Shown: positions 33,593 to 42,968, counted from the stretch's first letter. The stretch: DNA of 64,000 nucleotides from Limnohabitans sp. 2KL-51 (GCF_003063645.1 NZ_NESJ01000013.1:95289-159288), one strand, 5' to 3'. Numbers and translations are program-made. The notes: generated by a model not told the origin, from the letters alone.

Positions 33593-34591
33593 ATGCCGTT
33601 TTTTGTTTCAGACACCATTGCCTCTGCGTCACGCTCCCGGGGTTTGACCCTCATTGCGGCTTTGCTGGCCGTGTGTGCCAGCAGCAGCGCCCTGGCCCAA
33701 GCCTGGCCGCAGCGCCCCATCAAAGTCGTCATTCCTTTTCCACCCGGCGGGCCCACTGATCTGGTCATGCGCACAGCGACCGAAAAAATCCAGACCATCC
33801 TCAAGCAACCCGTCGTGATCGAGAACCAGCCCGGGGCCGGTGGCAACATCGGTGCGGCCACCGTGGCACGTGCCGCGCCCGATGGCTACACCTTTTTGTT
33901 CGCGACCGACACGCTGCTCACCGTCAACCCGCATGTCTACAAATCCATGCCCTTCAAGCTTGACGACTTGAAGCCCATCAGCGTGCTGTCTTCGTTCAGC
34001 CAAACCCTGGTGTGCAACCCTTCGCTGGGTGTCAAAACAGTGTCCGAGCTGATCGCCAAATCCAAAACCATGCCCTTGAGCTATGCCTCGGGCGGCGCGG
34101 GTGTGCCGGGGCACTTGTCCACCGAATTGCTGCTGAGCATGACCGGCATGCAGATGACGCACATCCCCTACAAAGGCCCGGCCCCCGCGATGCAGGACGT
34201 GCTGGCCAATCAGGTGCCATGCGGTTTGCTGGCCGGGCCCACGGTGCTGCCGCATGTGCGCTCGGGCAAGTTGACAGCGCTGGCGGTGTCGGGCCATGCT
34301 CGCTCGCCCTCTTTGCCCGAAGTGCCCACCATGGACGAAGCCGGGGTGAAAGGCTACGAGGCCGACTTCAGCCTGATTTTGATGGCCCCCAAACAAGTGC
34401 CCGATGACATCGTGGCCAAATTTCGCCAAGCGGTGGTCGACGCACTGCGGGCCCCAGAAGCCACGGAGCGGCTCAAGGCATCCGACCAGATCGTGATCGG
34501 CAGCACGCCGGAGCAGGCGGTCGTCAAAGTGGCCAAGGACTTTGCCAAATGGGGCGCAGTGTCGCGCAAGATCGGTTTGAGTCTGGACTGA
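33593..34591 (+). CDS. Bug/TctC-type periplasmic binding protein 3
   Basis: The 332-residue receptor has a signal peptide ending in SALAQA and family text PQRPIKVVIPFPPGGPTDLV, VVIENQPGAGGNIGAATVA and THIPYKGPAPAMQDVLANQ. AGGAG lies just upstream of the ATG. It is unlinked to metabolic genes and to any TctAB pair. The ligand is unknown. A strong hairpin lies 26 nt after its stop. Confidence 0.92.
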   Translation: MPFFVSDTIASASRSRGLTLIAALLAVCASSSALAQAWPQRPIKVVIPFPPGGPTDLVMRTATEKIQTILKQPVVIENQPGAGGNIGAATVARAAPDGYTFLFATDTLLTVNPHVYKSMPFKLDDLKPISVLSSFSQTLVCNPSLGVKTVSELIAKSKTMPLSYASGGAGVPGHLSTELLLSMTGMQMTHIPYKGPAPAMQDVLANQVPCGLLAGPTVLPHVRSGKLTALAVSGHARSPSLPEVPTMDEAGVKGYEADFSLILMAPKQVPDDIVAKFRQAVVDALRAPEATERLKASDQIVIGSTPEQAVVKVAKDFAKWGAVSRKIGLSLD

Positions 34592-34616
34592 CACCAGCGC
34601 AGCCCCAAAATGACAA

Positions 34617-34640
34617 GCCCGACCGGCGAGCCGGTCGGGC
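34617..34640. terminator. GC-rich hairpin after Bug gene 3
   Basis: GCCCGACCGGC-GA-GCCGGTCGGGC is a perfect 11-bp inverted repeat 26 nt after the stop codon. It is a likely transcript end, but it is not followed by a T-tract, so intrinsic termination is uncertain. Confidence 0.55.
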
Positions 34641-34706
34641 CGATGGGTCGTCACGAGAGGATCGTCCCAGGGGTTGCCCAAAAGAAGCTTCATCGTTCTG
34701 GTGGGC

Positions 34707-34726
34707 GGGGTGCATGAATGCACCCC
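34707..34726. repeat. second GA-loop hairpin
   Basis: GGGGTGCAT-GA-ATGCACCCC is a perfect 9-bp inverted repeat with the same two-base GA centre as the hairpin at 34617. Both lie in the 315-bp gap 34592-34906, which has no supported coding frame. Confidence 0.55.
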
Positions 34727-34906
34727 AGAGGATGCTTCGATCGGTTTCCCGATGTCAGCGATGCCACTTTACGCCCACCGGGCGATGGGGGTCAAGGCAC
34801 TGTTACATCTTTTGCAGGGGCTCCACAGCGACTTCGGCAGACCGGTCCTCCATTGCACTTTTCCCCGTCCCTCCCAGCCCTTTGCCGCACGGTCACAATC
34901 GGTCGC

Positions 34907-35506
34907 ATGAAACGCCTTTACGCCTATTTTTTTCGCGGTCTGATCAGCTTTTTGCCTGTCGGCCTGACGGTTTACGTGCTCTACCTGTTTGTCATCTGGG
35001 TGGAGGGCTCGGCCATGCGCGTGTTGCGCCCATTCACGGGCGAATTTTATCTGCCGGGTCTGGGCATCGTGCTTGGCACGGTATTGATTTTGGTGCTGGG
35101 TTTTCTGGTCTCGCAGCCCTTCATGACCCGCATGCTCAGCTGGGTGGAGCTGCCCTTCACCAACTTGCCGCTGGTCAAAAGCATTTACTCCTCGCTCAAA
35201 AGTTTTGCCGATTACTTTTCACCACACGAGCGCGATGCGCAGCAGGTGGTGCTGTTGAAAAAACCGGACAGCGAGCTGTCCATCATCGGCCTGGTCACGC
35301 GCCAGAACCTGAGCGAGCTGCCGTTGGATGCGCAGACCCGCCAAAACGTGGCGGTCTACCTGCCCATGGGCTACATGATCGGCGGCTACACCGTGTTTGT
35401 GCCACGCGAATGGGTGCAGGTGCTGGACATGTCGGTGGAAGAGGCCATGCGTTCATCGTTGACGGCCTGGATGGGCAGCACAAAAACTCCGTCCGATCCC
35501 GCGTGA
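34907..35506 (+). CDS. DUF502 membrane protein
   Basis: The 199-residue protein starts at ATG 34907 (MKRLYAYFFRGLISFLPVGL). Two N-terminal membrane helices (about 9-32 and 50-75) precede a cytoplasmic part with FTNLPLVKSIYSSLKSFADY, GLVTRQNLSEL and YMIGGYTVFVPREWV. This is the DUF502 pattern; function is unknown. The first 63 codons of the track ORF lie in the hairpin-bearing leader and are not conserved. Confidence 0.88.
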   Translation: MKRLYAYFFRGLISFLPVGLTVYVLYLFVIWVEGSAMRVLRPFTGEFYLPGLGIVLGTVLILVLGFLVSQPFMTRMLSWVELPFTNLPLVKSIYSSLKSFADYFSPHERDAQQVVLLKKPDSELSIIGLVTRQNLSELPLDAQTRQNVAVYLPMGYMIGGYTVFVPREWVQVLDMSVEEAMRSSLTAWMGSTKTPSDPA

Positions 35507-35563
35507 CAGCTTGCCAGGCGCTGCGCCTTAAACTGCGCATTCCCCTTGTTTGGAAGATCTGCC

Positions 35564-36031
35564 ATGACCTTGCCCCCACCCGCACTTGAGCATGTTTGCG
35601 ACCTGGCCGTGACCATCGCCCCCCCTGTGGAAGTCGGCCACACACCCGCGGGCCTGCGCCGCATGATCCCGATCACGGGCGGCACCGTGACCGGCTCCCG
35701 CTTGAATGGCAAAGTGATGGCGGGCGGCGCGGACTTTCAGCTGATTTTGGGCGGCGGCACGCAGGCGCACCTGGACGCCCGCTATGTGATCGAACTGGAT
35801 GACGGCTGCCGCGTGTTTGTGCAAAACACCGCGCTGCGTGTGGCCTCGCTGGAGAATTCCCAGCGCATCATGAACGGCCAACCGGTCAACCCCGAAGAAA
35901 TCTATTTCCGCTGCCAGCCCAAGCTGGAAGCGACCGCGTCCCAATGGGCTTGGCTGAGCGAAAGCCAGTTCATCGGCACCGGGCGGCGTACGCCAGACGG
36001 CGTGTATTTGAGTTTTTACCGGGTGCTGTGA
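35564..36031 (+). CDS. DUF3237 family protein
   Basis: The 155-residue product starts at ATG 35564 (MTLPPPALEHVCDLAVTIAP). The conserved core is RRMIPITGGTVTGSRLNGKV followed by MAGGADFQLI, and then RTPDGVYLSFYRVL at the end. The family has a small beta-barrel fold with no assigned activity. Its stop codon abuts the convergent Lrp gene stop (36031/36032). Confidence 0.85.
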   Translation: MTLPPPALEHVCDLAVTIAPPVEVGHTPAGLRRMIPITGGTVTGSRLNGKVMAGGADFQLILGGGTQAHLDARYVIELDDGCRVFVQNTALRVASLENSQRIMNGQPVNPEEIYFRCQPKLEATASQWAWLSESQFIGTGRRTPDGVYLSFYRVL

Positions 36032-36487
36032 TCACAGGGGCAAGCCCGTACCCTGCTTGACCTCGCGCAACACGATGCTAGAGCGCACATGCGCCACCGC
36101 AGGCAACTTGAACAAAGTGCGCATCAAAAACTGCTCGTACTGCTCAATGTCGGTGGCCATGATCATCAGCACATAGTCGGACTGGCCGGTGGTGGAGTAG
36201 CAGCGCACAATGTGTGGTGTGGCCTGCACCGCCGCCTCGAATTCGGCCACGGTTTTGTCAGTGTGCTGGGCCAGGTTGATCTCGGCCATCACCATCAAAT
36301 TGAGGCCCACCTTCTTGCGGTCCACCTGCACGGTGTAGCCGGTGATGACCCCTTGTGCTTCCATTTCCTTGATGCGTTTCCAGCAGGGCGTGGTGGACAG
36401 ACCCACCCGCTCGGAGATCTGCTGGACGGTCATGCGCGAGTCTTCTTGCAAGGCTTCGAGGATTTTGAGGCTGTAGGCGTCGTTCAT
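36032..36487 (-). CDS. Lrp/AsnC family regulator
   Basis: The 151-residue protein has an N-terminal winged helix (SLKILEALQEDSRMTVQQIS, VGLSTTPCWKRIKEMEAQGV) and a C-terminal effector-binding RAM domain (VRCYSTTGQSDYVLMIMATD). It is divergent from the indolepyruvate oxidoreductase gene, so it probably controls that gene in response to an amino acid. Two short palindromes in the shared intergenic region are candidate binding sites. Confidence 0.93.
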   Translation of the reverse strand: MNDAYSLKILEALQEDSRMTVQQISERVGLSTTPCWKRIKEMEAQGVITGYTVQVDRKKVGLNLMVMAEINLAQHTDKTVAEFEAAVQATPHIVRCYSTTGQSDYVLMIMATDIEQYEQFLMRTLFKLPAVAHVRSSIVLREVKQGTGLPL

Positions 36488-36506
36488 TCTCCAATTTTAT
36501 TCAAAT

Positions 36507-36561
36507 GAAGAATTTCATTCTTCCAATGCCCGATATAAAGGTCTGAATAAGGTATTTATTC
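36507..36561. promoter_or_regulatory. candidate Lrp-type operators
   Basis: GAAGAAT-TTC-ATTCTTC (36507-36523) is a perfect 17-bp palindrome and GAATAA-GGTAT-TTATTC (36545-36561) is a second one. They lie in the AT-rich gap between the divergent Lrp gene and the oxidoreductase gene. Lrp proteins bind 15-17-bp degenerate palindromes, often in tandem; the centre-to-centre distance here is 38 bp. Confidence 0.5.
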
Positions 36562-36605
36562 GCTGATGCGAGGTCTATTCTTACTCTCTCACCCAGGAGA
36601 TACAC

Positions 36606-39600
36606 ATGCCCCCCACCAGCCAGACCACCAAGCCAACGCCCGCGCTGCGCGACTACCAACTCCAGGACAACATCTGGGCCACACACGGTGTGGTGTTTCT
36701 GTCGGGCACGCAGGCCCTGGTGCGCCTGATGTGGATGCAGCGCCAGCTCGATGAGCGCCAGCAGTGGAATACCCGGGGCTTCATCAGCGGCTACCGTGGC
36801 TCACCGCTGGGCATGGTGGACCAGGTGATCTGGAAACAGGGCGAGAAATTCAAGAATGCGGGCATCGAGTTCGTGCCCGCGATCAACGAAGAGCTGGGTG
36901 CCACACAGGTGCTGGGCACGCAGCGGGTGGAGTCCGACCCTGAACGCACGGTCGATGGCGTGTTTGGCCTGTGGTACGGCAAGGGCCCGGGCGTGGACCG
37001 CGCAGGCGATGCGCTCAAGCACGGCAACGCCTACGGCTCGTCACCCCATGGCGGTGTGCTGGTGGTGGCGGGCGATGACCACGGCTGCGTGTCGTCCTCC
37101 ATGCCGCACCAAAGTGACCAGGTGTTCCAGTCTTGGCACATGCCAGTGGTCTCGCCCGCCGATGTGTCTGAGCTGGTGAGCTTTGGCCTGTATGGCTTTG
37201 CGCTCTCGCGTTACTCGGGGGCCTGGGTGGGCATGACCGCGCTGTCAGAGGTGGTGGAAAGCAGCGCCACGGTAGATCTGGACGGGATCCATGCACAGAC
37301 CGACACCTGGAAAACCCCGCAGGAGGTGAAGAACCTCACCGAACACCAGCCCCCACCCGATGGCCTGCACTACCGCTGGCCCGACCTGCCCTCCTTGCGC
37401 ATCGAGTCGCGCCTGCAGGACAAACTGGCCGCTGTGGCCGCATTTGCCCAGGTCAACAGCATTGACCGCACCGTGATCGACAGCCCGCAGGCCCAAATTG
37501 GCATCGTCACTGCGGGCAAGGCCCACCATGACCTGATGGAGGTGTTTCGCAGGTTGGGCCTGAGCGCAGCGGCGCTGGCCAACGCCGGTGTTCGGGTGCT
37601 CAAACTGGGCCTGACTTTCCCCGTCGATGCGCCGCGCCTGCAGGGCTTTGCACAAGGCCTGCGCGAGCTGCTGGTGATCGAGGAAAAAGCCCCCATCGTG
37701 GAGCAACAGCTGCGCGACCTTTTCTACAACGCCCCGGTGCGTCCAACCATCGTCGGCAAGCGCAACACCCAAGGTCAGGCCCTGCTGTCGGCAATGGGTG
37801 AGTTGCGCCCTTCGCGCCTGATCGTGCAAGTGGCGCAGTGGCTGCAGCAACACACGGGTGAAGCGCTGAACATTCCGCACCTAAAAGTGCACGATTTCGT
37901 GCCCGCCGAGATGCTGAGCAATGCCAGCGATGCGGTCAAGCGCCTGCCGTATTTTTGCGCGGGCTGCCCACACAACACCTCCACCAAGGTGCCTGAGGGC
38001 TCCACCGCCCGTGCCGGCATCGGCTGCCATTTCATGGCCAACTGGATGGAGCGCGACACCGCCGGCCTGATCCAGATGGGTGGCGAAGGCGTGGACTGGG
38101 TCTCGCACTCGCGCTTCACGCGCACACCCCATGTGTTCCAGAACCTGGGCGACGGCACCTACTACCACTCGGGCTACCTCGCGATCCGGCAGGCCGTGGC
38201 GGCCAAGGCCCGCATCACCTACAAAATTTTGTTCAACGACGCGGTGGCCATGACGGGCGGGCAACCGGTCGATGGCGTGATCAGCGTGGACGCCATCGCT
38301 CGCCAGGTCGAGAGCGAAGGCGTGTTGGCGCTGGCCATCGTGAGCGATGACATCGCCAAATTCAACGCGATCAAAAACCGCTTTCCGGCCATTGCCACCT
38401 TCCACCCCCGCGAAGAGCTGGACACGGTGCAGCGCCGCTTGCGCGAGGTGACGGGCGTGTCGGTGCTGATTTACGAGCAGACCTGCGCCGCCGAAAAACG
38501 CCGCCGCCGCAAGAAGGGCGAGATGGTCGAGCCCGCACGCAGTCTGATGATCCATGAAGGCGTGTGTGAAGGCTGTGGCGATTGCGGTGTGCAAAGCAAC
38601 TGTGTGGCCGTGCTGCCGCAAGAGACGACTTGGGGCCGAAAACGCAAGATCGACCAGACCCAGTGCAACAAGGACTATTCGTGCGCCAACGGCTTTTGTC
38701 CCAGCTTTGTGAGCGTGACCGGCGGACAACTTCTCCGCAAGAGGGGTGCAACGCCGCAAGCGCGCGCGCAGCTCATGGCACAAGCAGCTCGCTTGCCCGA
38801 CACCCACCCGCGCAGCAAAGACAGCCCCTGGGATCTGCTGATCACCGGCGTGGGCGGCACCGGTGTGGTCACGGTGGGCGCGGTGATCGCCATGGCCGCG
38901 CACCTGGAAGGCCAGCAGGCCAGTGTGCTCGACTTCATGGGCTTTGCCCAAAAAGGCGGCTCGGTGCTGAGCTTTGTGCGCATTGCGCCCACGCAGCAGC
39001 TGCTCAACCAGGTGCGCATTGACACCCAACAAGCCGATGCGGTGTTGGCTTGCGACGCGGTGGTGGCCGCTTCGCCCGAGGCCTTGCAAACCATTCGCCA
39101 CGGCCGCACCCGCGTGCTGGTGAACGTGCACAAAACCCCGGTGGCCGACGCGGTACGTGACCCCGATGCGCAGTTGCAAACCGACTTGCTGGTCGAAAAG
39201 ATGCGCTTTTCTGCCGGTGACGCGCAGGTCGAAACCTTTGACGCACAAGCGCTGGCCGAGCAGGTGCTGGGCGACACGCTGGCCTCGAACATCCTGGCCC
39301 TGGGCTATGCCTGGCAGCGCGGCCTGGTGCCGGTGGGTCTGGCGGCGCTGGAGCAGGCGATTCGGTTGAACAATGTGGCAGTCGAGTCGAATCTGCTGGC
39401 GTTCACGGTGGGGCGACTGGTCGCTGGCCAACCCGACGCCCTGAACGTACTAGCCGCGCTCGACGCAGCGCCCTCCCAGTTCGCGCCTTTCATCGCGCAA
39501 GCGGCTGAACAGCTGGCCACTTACCAGAATGCTGCTTGGGCACAGCGTTTTGTTCGCTTGATGAACGAGGTGCAAAGCGCCGCCCAGGCCGCCGCCTGGC

Positions 39601-40193
39601 CCGATGACACCTTGGCACTGACCGTGGCACGCAGCCTGCACAAGCTGATGAGCTACAAGGACGAGTACGAGGTGGCCCGGCTGTTCAGCGATACGGCGTT
39701 TCAAGCCCAACTGGATGCCCAGTTTGAAGGCGACTACCAGCTGGACTTCCACATGTCGCCGCCTGCGCTGTTCAAAGCAGCGCCCGGTCAAACGCCGCGC
39801 AAAGTCAAGCTGAGCGGCCGCTGGATGCGCCCTGCGCTGCAACTGCTGGCCAAGGGCAAGGCCCTGCGCGGCACGGCCCTCGACCTGTTTGGTCGCAGTG
39901 CCGAACGGCGCATGGAGCGCGACTTGATCGAACAGTACGAAAGCCGCGTGCGCGAGCTGTTGGTGAACCTGCTGCCCACGCTGGAGGTCGCACAACGGCC
40001 AGCGCTGCTCGACCTGCTGGCCTTGCCGCTGTCGATGCGCGGTTTTGGCCATGTGAAGCTGCGCAACGTGCAGGCCGCGCAGCAGCGCGAAGCCTGGCTG
40101 CTGCACCGCTTGCTGCCCACTCAATACGCCCGCCCCGAAGACAAGCGCTCAACCGGTCACTGGCGCGGCATCGCGGTGGTCAAGGCGTCGTGA
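36606..40193 (+). CDS. fused indolepyruvate:ferredoxin oxidoreductase
   Basis: This 1195-residue single chain combines the alpha and beta parts of 2-oxoacid oxidoreductases. The N-terminal half binds thiamine diphosphate, with FISGYRGSPLGMVDQVIWKQ, FCAGCPHNTSTKVPEGS and FNDAVAMTGGQPVDG. A cysteine-rich [4Fe-4S] region follows (CEGCGDCGVQSNC, CNKDYSCANGFCPSF). The gamma-like domain has LITGVGGTGVVTVGAVIAMA and FMGFAQKGGSV. It oxidatively decarboxylates arylpyruvates from aromatic amino acids to aryl-acetyl-CoA. The AGGAG site is just upstream. The divergent Lrp gene is the likely regulator. Confidence 0.93.
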   Translation: MPPTSQTTKPTPALRDYQLQDNIWATHGVVFLSGTQALVRLMWMQRQLDERQQWNTRGFISGYRGSPLGMVDQVIWKQGEKFKNAGIEFVPAINEELGATQVLGTQRVESDPERTVDGVFGLWYGKGPGVDRAGDALKHGNAYGSSPHGGVLVVAGDDHGCVSSSMPHQSDQVFQSWHMPVVSPADVSELVSFGLYGFALSRYSGAWVGMTALSEVVESSATVDLDGIHAQTDTWKTPQEVKNLTEHQPPPDGLHYRWPDLPSLRIESRLQDKLAAVAAFAQVNSIDRTVIDSPQAQIGIVTAGKAHHDLMEVFRRLGLSAAALANAGVRVLKLGLTFPVDAPRLQGFAQGLRELLVIEEKAPIVEQQLRDLFYNAPVRPTIVGKRNTQGQALLSAMGELRPSRLIVQVAQWLQQHTGEALNIPHLKVHDFVPAEMLSNASDAVKRLPYFCAGCPHNTSTKVPEGSTARAGIGCHFMANWMERDTAGLIQMGGEGVDWVSHSRFTRTPHVFQNLGDGTYYHSGYLAIRQAVAAKARITYKILFNDAVAMTGGQPVDGVISVDAIARQVESEGVLALAIVSDDIAKFNAIKNRFPAIATFHPREELDTVQRRLREVTGVSVLIYEQTCAAEKRRRRKKGEMVEPARSLMIHEGVCEGCGDCGVQSNCVAVLPQETTWGRKRKIDQTQCNKDYSCANGFCPSFVSVTGGQLLRKRGATPQARAQLMAQAARLPDTHPRSKDSPWDLLITGVGGTGVVTVGAVIAMAAHLEGQQASVLDFMGFAQKGGSVLSFVRIAPTQQLLNQVRIDTQQADAVLACDAVVAASPEALQTIRHGRTRVLVNVHKTPVADAVRDPDAQLQTDLLVEKMRFSAGDAQVETFDAQALAEQVLGDTLASNILALGYAWQRGLVPVGLAALEQAIRLNNVAVESNLLAFTVGRLVAGQPDALNVLAALDAAPSQFAPFIAQAAEQLATYQNAAWAQRFVRLMNEVQSAAQAAAWPDDTLALTVARSLHKLMSYKDEYEVARLFSDTAFQAQLDAQFEGDYQLDFHMSPPALFKAAPGQTPRKVKLSGRWMRPALQLLAKGKALRGTALDLFGRSAERRMERDLIEQYESRVRELLVNLLPTLEVAQRPALLDLLALPLSMRGFGHVKLRNVQAAQQREAWLLHRLLPTQYARPEDKRSTGHWRGIAVVKAS

Positions 40194-40289
40194 CACGGCT
40201 CACCTGCAAACCACGTCACGCAGCCTGGTCAACGTCTTGGTACCGGACCAGTTACCGGGTATGACAGCAGGCTTCATGATGGACTGGTC

Positions 40290-41510
40290 TCAGACTGATG
40301 CCGCCACGCTCTGAGCGGCCAGAAAAGCCACCGCCGCCGCGACACCATCGGTGCCAAAAGGAATCTTTTGCACCGTCATGGCCGCTTCAATGCCGGCCAA
40401 CGCCCCCAAGATCATGGGCTCGTTCATGTCGCCCAAGTGGCCAATGCGAAATACCCGCCCAGCCAGTGGCCCCAAGCCTCCGGCCATGGCCACCTGAAAG
40501 CGCTCGCGCGCCACCGTGCGCAAAGCCTCGGGGTCGATGCCCGGGGCCACCTCGATGGCGGTGACCGAGGCCGAACGCGTCTCGGGCTGACGGGCATGAA
40601 AGCGCATGGCCCCCGGCAACGCCCAGCGCTCGACCGCCGCGTGCACCGCACCGGCCAGGCGCTGGTGCCGTGCCCACACATTGGGCAAACCTTCCTCTTC
40701 GAGCAAGGCGATGGCCATCTCCAGCCCAGCGATGTGGGCCAGCGGCGGCGTGCCACAAAACTTGGCCGACTGGTTGTCGCTGTCGCGGCGTTGCCAGTCC
40801 CAGTAAAAACGCGGCTCGGCATGGCGGGCTGACCATTCCATGGCTTTGGCGTTCACGGCCACAAAGCCCAAACCGGGCGGCATCATCAGACCTTTTTGCG
40901 AGCTGCCCAAGGCAACGTCCACGCCCAACGCGTCCATGTCAAACGGGCTGGCGGCCAGCGAGGCCACCACGTCCACCACATACAGCGCCGGGTGCGACGC
41001 CGCATCGATGGCGCGGCGCACCGCCTCCAGGTCGCTGGTCACGCCGCTGGCCGTGTCGGTGTGCACCACCAGCACGGCGCTGATGCGGTGGCTTGTGTCT
41101 TCGCGTAGGGCTTGCTCGATCGCAGCCACATCAAAGGGGTGGCCCTCTTGGTAGGGTGTGCGCTGCAAAGCGATGCCCAGCCCCTCGATCTGGATCGCCC
41201 ATTGGTCCGAAAAATGGCCCGAACCGGCCAGCAGCAAGGTGTGCTGCGGCGACGCCAGGTTGGCCGCTGCCGACTCCCACATGCCGTGGCCGTTGCTGGC
41301 AAACAGGAACACCTCAGAGCGCGGGCTGTGCAAGAGCCTCTTCATGCCGCTTTCACATGCCGCAATCATGGCCGCCACCCGGGGGTCGGACAAATCGGTC
41401 ATGGGCCGCTGCATGGCGTGCATGACCTCGTCGGGCACATGGGTCGGACCCGGCGAATGTACAAACCGGATGCCGGGGATTCGGGGAGTGGACGGTGAAA
41501 AACGGTTCAT
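40290..41510 (-). CDS. class V aminotransferase, alanine-glyoxylate/serine type
   Basis: This 406-residue PLP enzyme shows GIRFVHSPGPTHVPDEVMHA, GSGHFSDQWAIQIEGLGI and the cofactor lysine in VALGSSQKGLMMPPGLGFVA. The C-terminal part has RIGHLGDMNEPMILGALAGI. The family includes alanine-glyoxylate and serine-pyruvate aminotransferases. It lies convergent with the indolepyruvate oxidoreductase gene and upstream of, on the same strand as, a DadA-like gene, so it belongs to an amino-acid catabolic neighbourhood. The amino donor is not evident. Confidence 0.9.
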   Translation of the reverse strand: MNRFSPSTPRIPGIRFVHSPGPTHVPDEVMHAMQRPMTDLSDPRVAAMIAACESGMKRLLHSPRSEVFLFASNGHGMWESAAANLASPQHTLLLAGSGHFSDQWAIQIEGLGIALQRTPYQEGHPFDVAAIEQALREDTSHRISAVLVVHTDTASGVTSDLEAVRRAIDAASHPALYVVDVVASLAASPFDMDALGVDVALGSSQKGLMMPPGLGFVAVNAKAMEWSARHAEPRFYWDWQRRDSDNQSAKFCGTPPLAHIAGLEMAIALLEEEGLPNVWARHQRLAGAVHAAVERWALPGAMRFHARQPETRSASVTAIEVAPGIDPEALRTVARERFQVAMAGGLGPLAGRVFRIGHLGDMNEPMILGALAGIEAAMTVQKIPFGTDGVAAAVAFLAAQSVAASV

Positions 41511-41641
41511 GCCATGCCTGCGGGTCGGTGAAACAAGATTTCAGTTTAAAGCGACGCGTGGCGCACCGCTGTGTCCTGCGCGATAGCACCAGACTTTAGA
41601 CAAAACAGGCGCTTGCCAGCGCCAGTGCCCGCAACGGCATT

Positions 41642-42880
41642 TCAAGCAAACCGCGCCGGTCGATAGGGTGCCGGGTCCAGCAAGGTGTTTTCAGCACTGA
41701 CCATCTCGGCCAGCAGCCGCCCGGCGACTGGCCCCAGCGTGAAGCCCTGGTGCGCGTGGCCAAAGTTGAACCACAGGCCCCGGTGGCGCGGCGCGGGCCC
41801 CATCACGGGCAGCATGTCGGCGGTGCAGGGGCGTGCGCCCAGCCAGGGCGGCTCGGGCAAAGGCTTGCCCAAATCCACCAACTCGCGCGCCAGCGCTTCG
41901 GCCTTGGCCAGTTGCACCGGGGTGGGCGGGGCATCGATGGGCGCAAATTCAGCACCCGTGGTCAAGCGCAGGCCGCGCTGCATGGGGGCCAGCACATAGC
42001 CGCGTTCGACATCGAGCACCGGCTGCCGCAATGGGGCGGGCGAGGTGTAGTGCTGGTGGTAACCACGCTTGATGAACAGCGGAAAGCGGTAACCCAGTGT
42101 GCGGATCAGGCCGTCGGCCCAAGGTCCCAGCGCCAGCACCGCCTGCTGGGCCGCCACACGGCCCTCGGTGGTCTGCACCGACCAGCCCGCGCCTTGCGGC
42201 TGCAAGCTGGCGGCATCGCCCGTCAACAAGCGTCCGCCACGGGCCACAAACAGCTCTGCATAACGCTGCACCAAAGCGCCGGGATCGTTCACCGCCCAGG
42301 AATCCAGCCAATGCAAGGCCCCCGCCAATGGCACGCGCAAGGCGGGCTCGGCCTGCGCCAGCCGGGCCGTGTTTTCGGCCTGCGAGCGCACGCCCAAACG
42401 GGTGCGCAAACGGTCAGCCCGCTGCGCCGCCTTGTCAAAGGCCTCGGCCGTGCGGTACACAAAACGGAAACCTTCACGCGCCACCAGATCCTGCGCACCC
42501 GCAGCGGCGATCAACAGGTCGTGCTCATCGGTGGCGTGGGCGATCAGGCGGCTGTAACCCTCGGCGGCGCGGGCATGGGGCTGGTGGTGCGAGTTTTTGT
42601 AATACGCCCACAGCGATCCGGCCATCTGCCACAGGCCCCGCGCATGCCAGTGCACCTCGGCCCCGCGCCCTAAGGCAGCATTGAGCAAAAAGCCAGCCTC
42701 ACGCGGAAAAGCATAGGGCTCGACCGCCTCGCGCTGGATCAGGCCGGCGTTGCCCAACGAGGTCTCTTGGCCTGGTACGCGCCGGTCTACCAGCACCACA
42801 TCGAAGCCCCGCTGTTGCAAATGCAGGGCGGTACAGGTGCCGACCATGCCAGCGCCGAGAACAAGGATGGAAGAAGCCAT
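41642..42880 (-). CDS. D-amino-acid dehydrogenase-like FAD oxidoreductase
   Basis: The 412-residue protein begins at ATG 42880 (MASSILVLGAGMVGTCTALH), with the FAD-binding GxGxxG fingerprint. It also has VVLVDRRVPGQETSLGNAGL and a C-terminal GLWFNFGHAHQGFTLGPVAG, as in DadA. Such enzymes oxidise D-amino acids at the membrane and feed quinones. It is the last gene before the degraded region at 42.95-43.4 kb, beyond which the D-amino-acid island begins. Upstream residues of the track ORF have no family support. Confidence 0.88.
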   Translation of the reverse strand: MASSILVLGAGMVGTCTALHLQQRGFDVVLVDRRVPGQETSLGNAGLIQREAVEPYAFPREAGFLLNAALGRGAEVHWHARGLWQMAGSLWAYYKNSHHQPHARAAEGYSRLIAHATDEHDLLIAAAGAQDLVAREGFRFVYRTAEAFDKAAQRADRLRTRLGVRSQAENTARLAQAEPALRVPLAGALHWLDSWAVNDPGALVQRYAELFVARGGRLLTGDAASLQPQGAGWSVQTTEGRVAAQQAVLALGPWADGLIRTLGYRFPLFIKRGYHQHYTSPAPLRQPVLDVERGYVLAPMQRGLRLTTGAEFAPIDAPPTPVQLAKAEALARELVDLGKPLPEPPWLGARPCTADMLPVMGPAPRHRGLWFNFGHAHQGFTLGPVAGRLLAEMVSAENTLLDPAPYRPARFA

Positions 42881-42957
42881 GGTGTTGAGAAAGTGTTCAA
42901 TTGCCCATGAGGCGCTGATGCGCTTGGTGAAGGTCAAATTCAGAATGCTCAGTATAG

Positions 42958-42968
42958 GGGTCAGACCC
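42958..42968. repeat. short palindrome GGGTCAGACCC
   Basis: GGGTC-A-GACCC lies in AGGGGTCAGACCCTTTGAA. Similar sequences are frequent near small mobile or REP-associated elements in Proteobacteria. It marks the left side of the non-coding stretch, but no mobile gene is attached here. Confidence 0.35.

Noticed and set aside
37881-39431. 516-aa minus-strand ORF
   Set aside because: It is antisense to the indolepyruvate oxidoreductase and shows no family motif; it is a product of high G+C codon bias.
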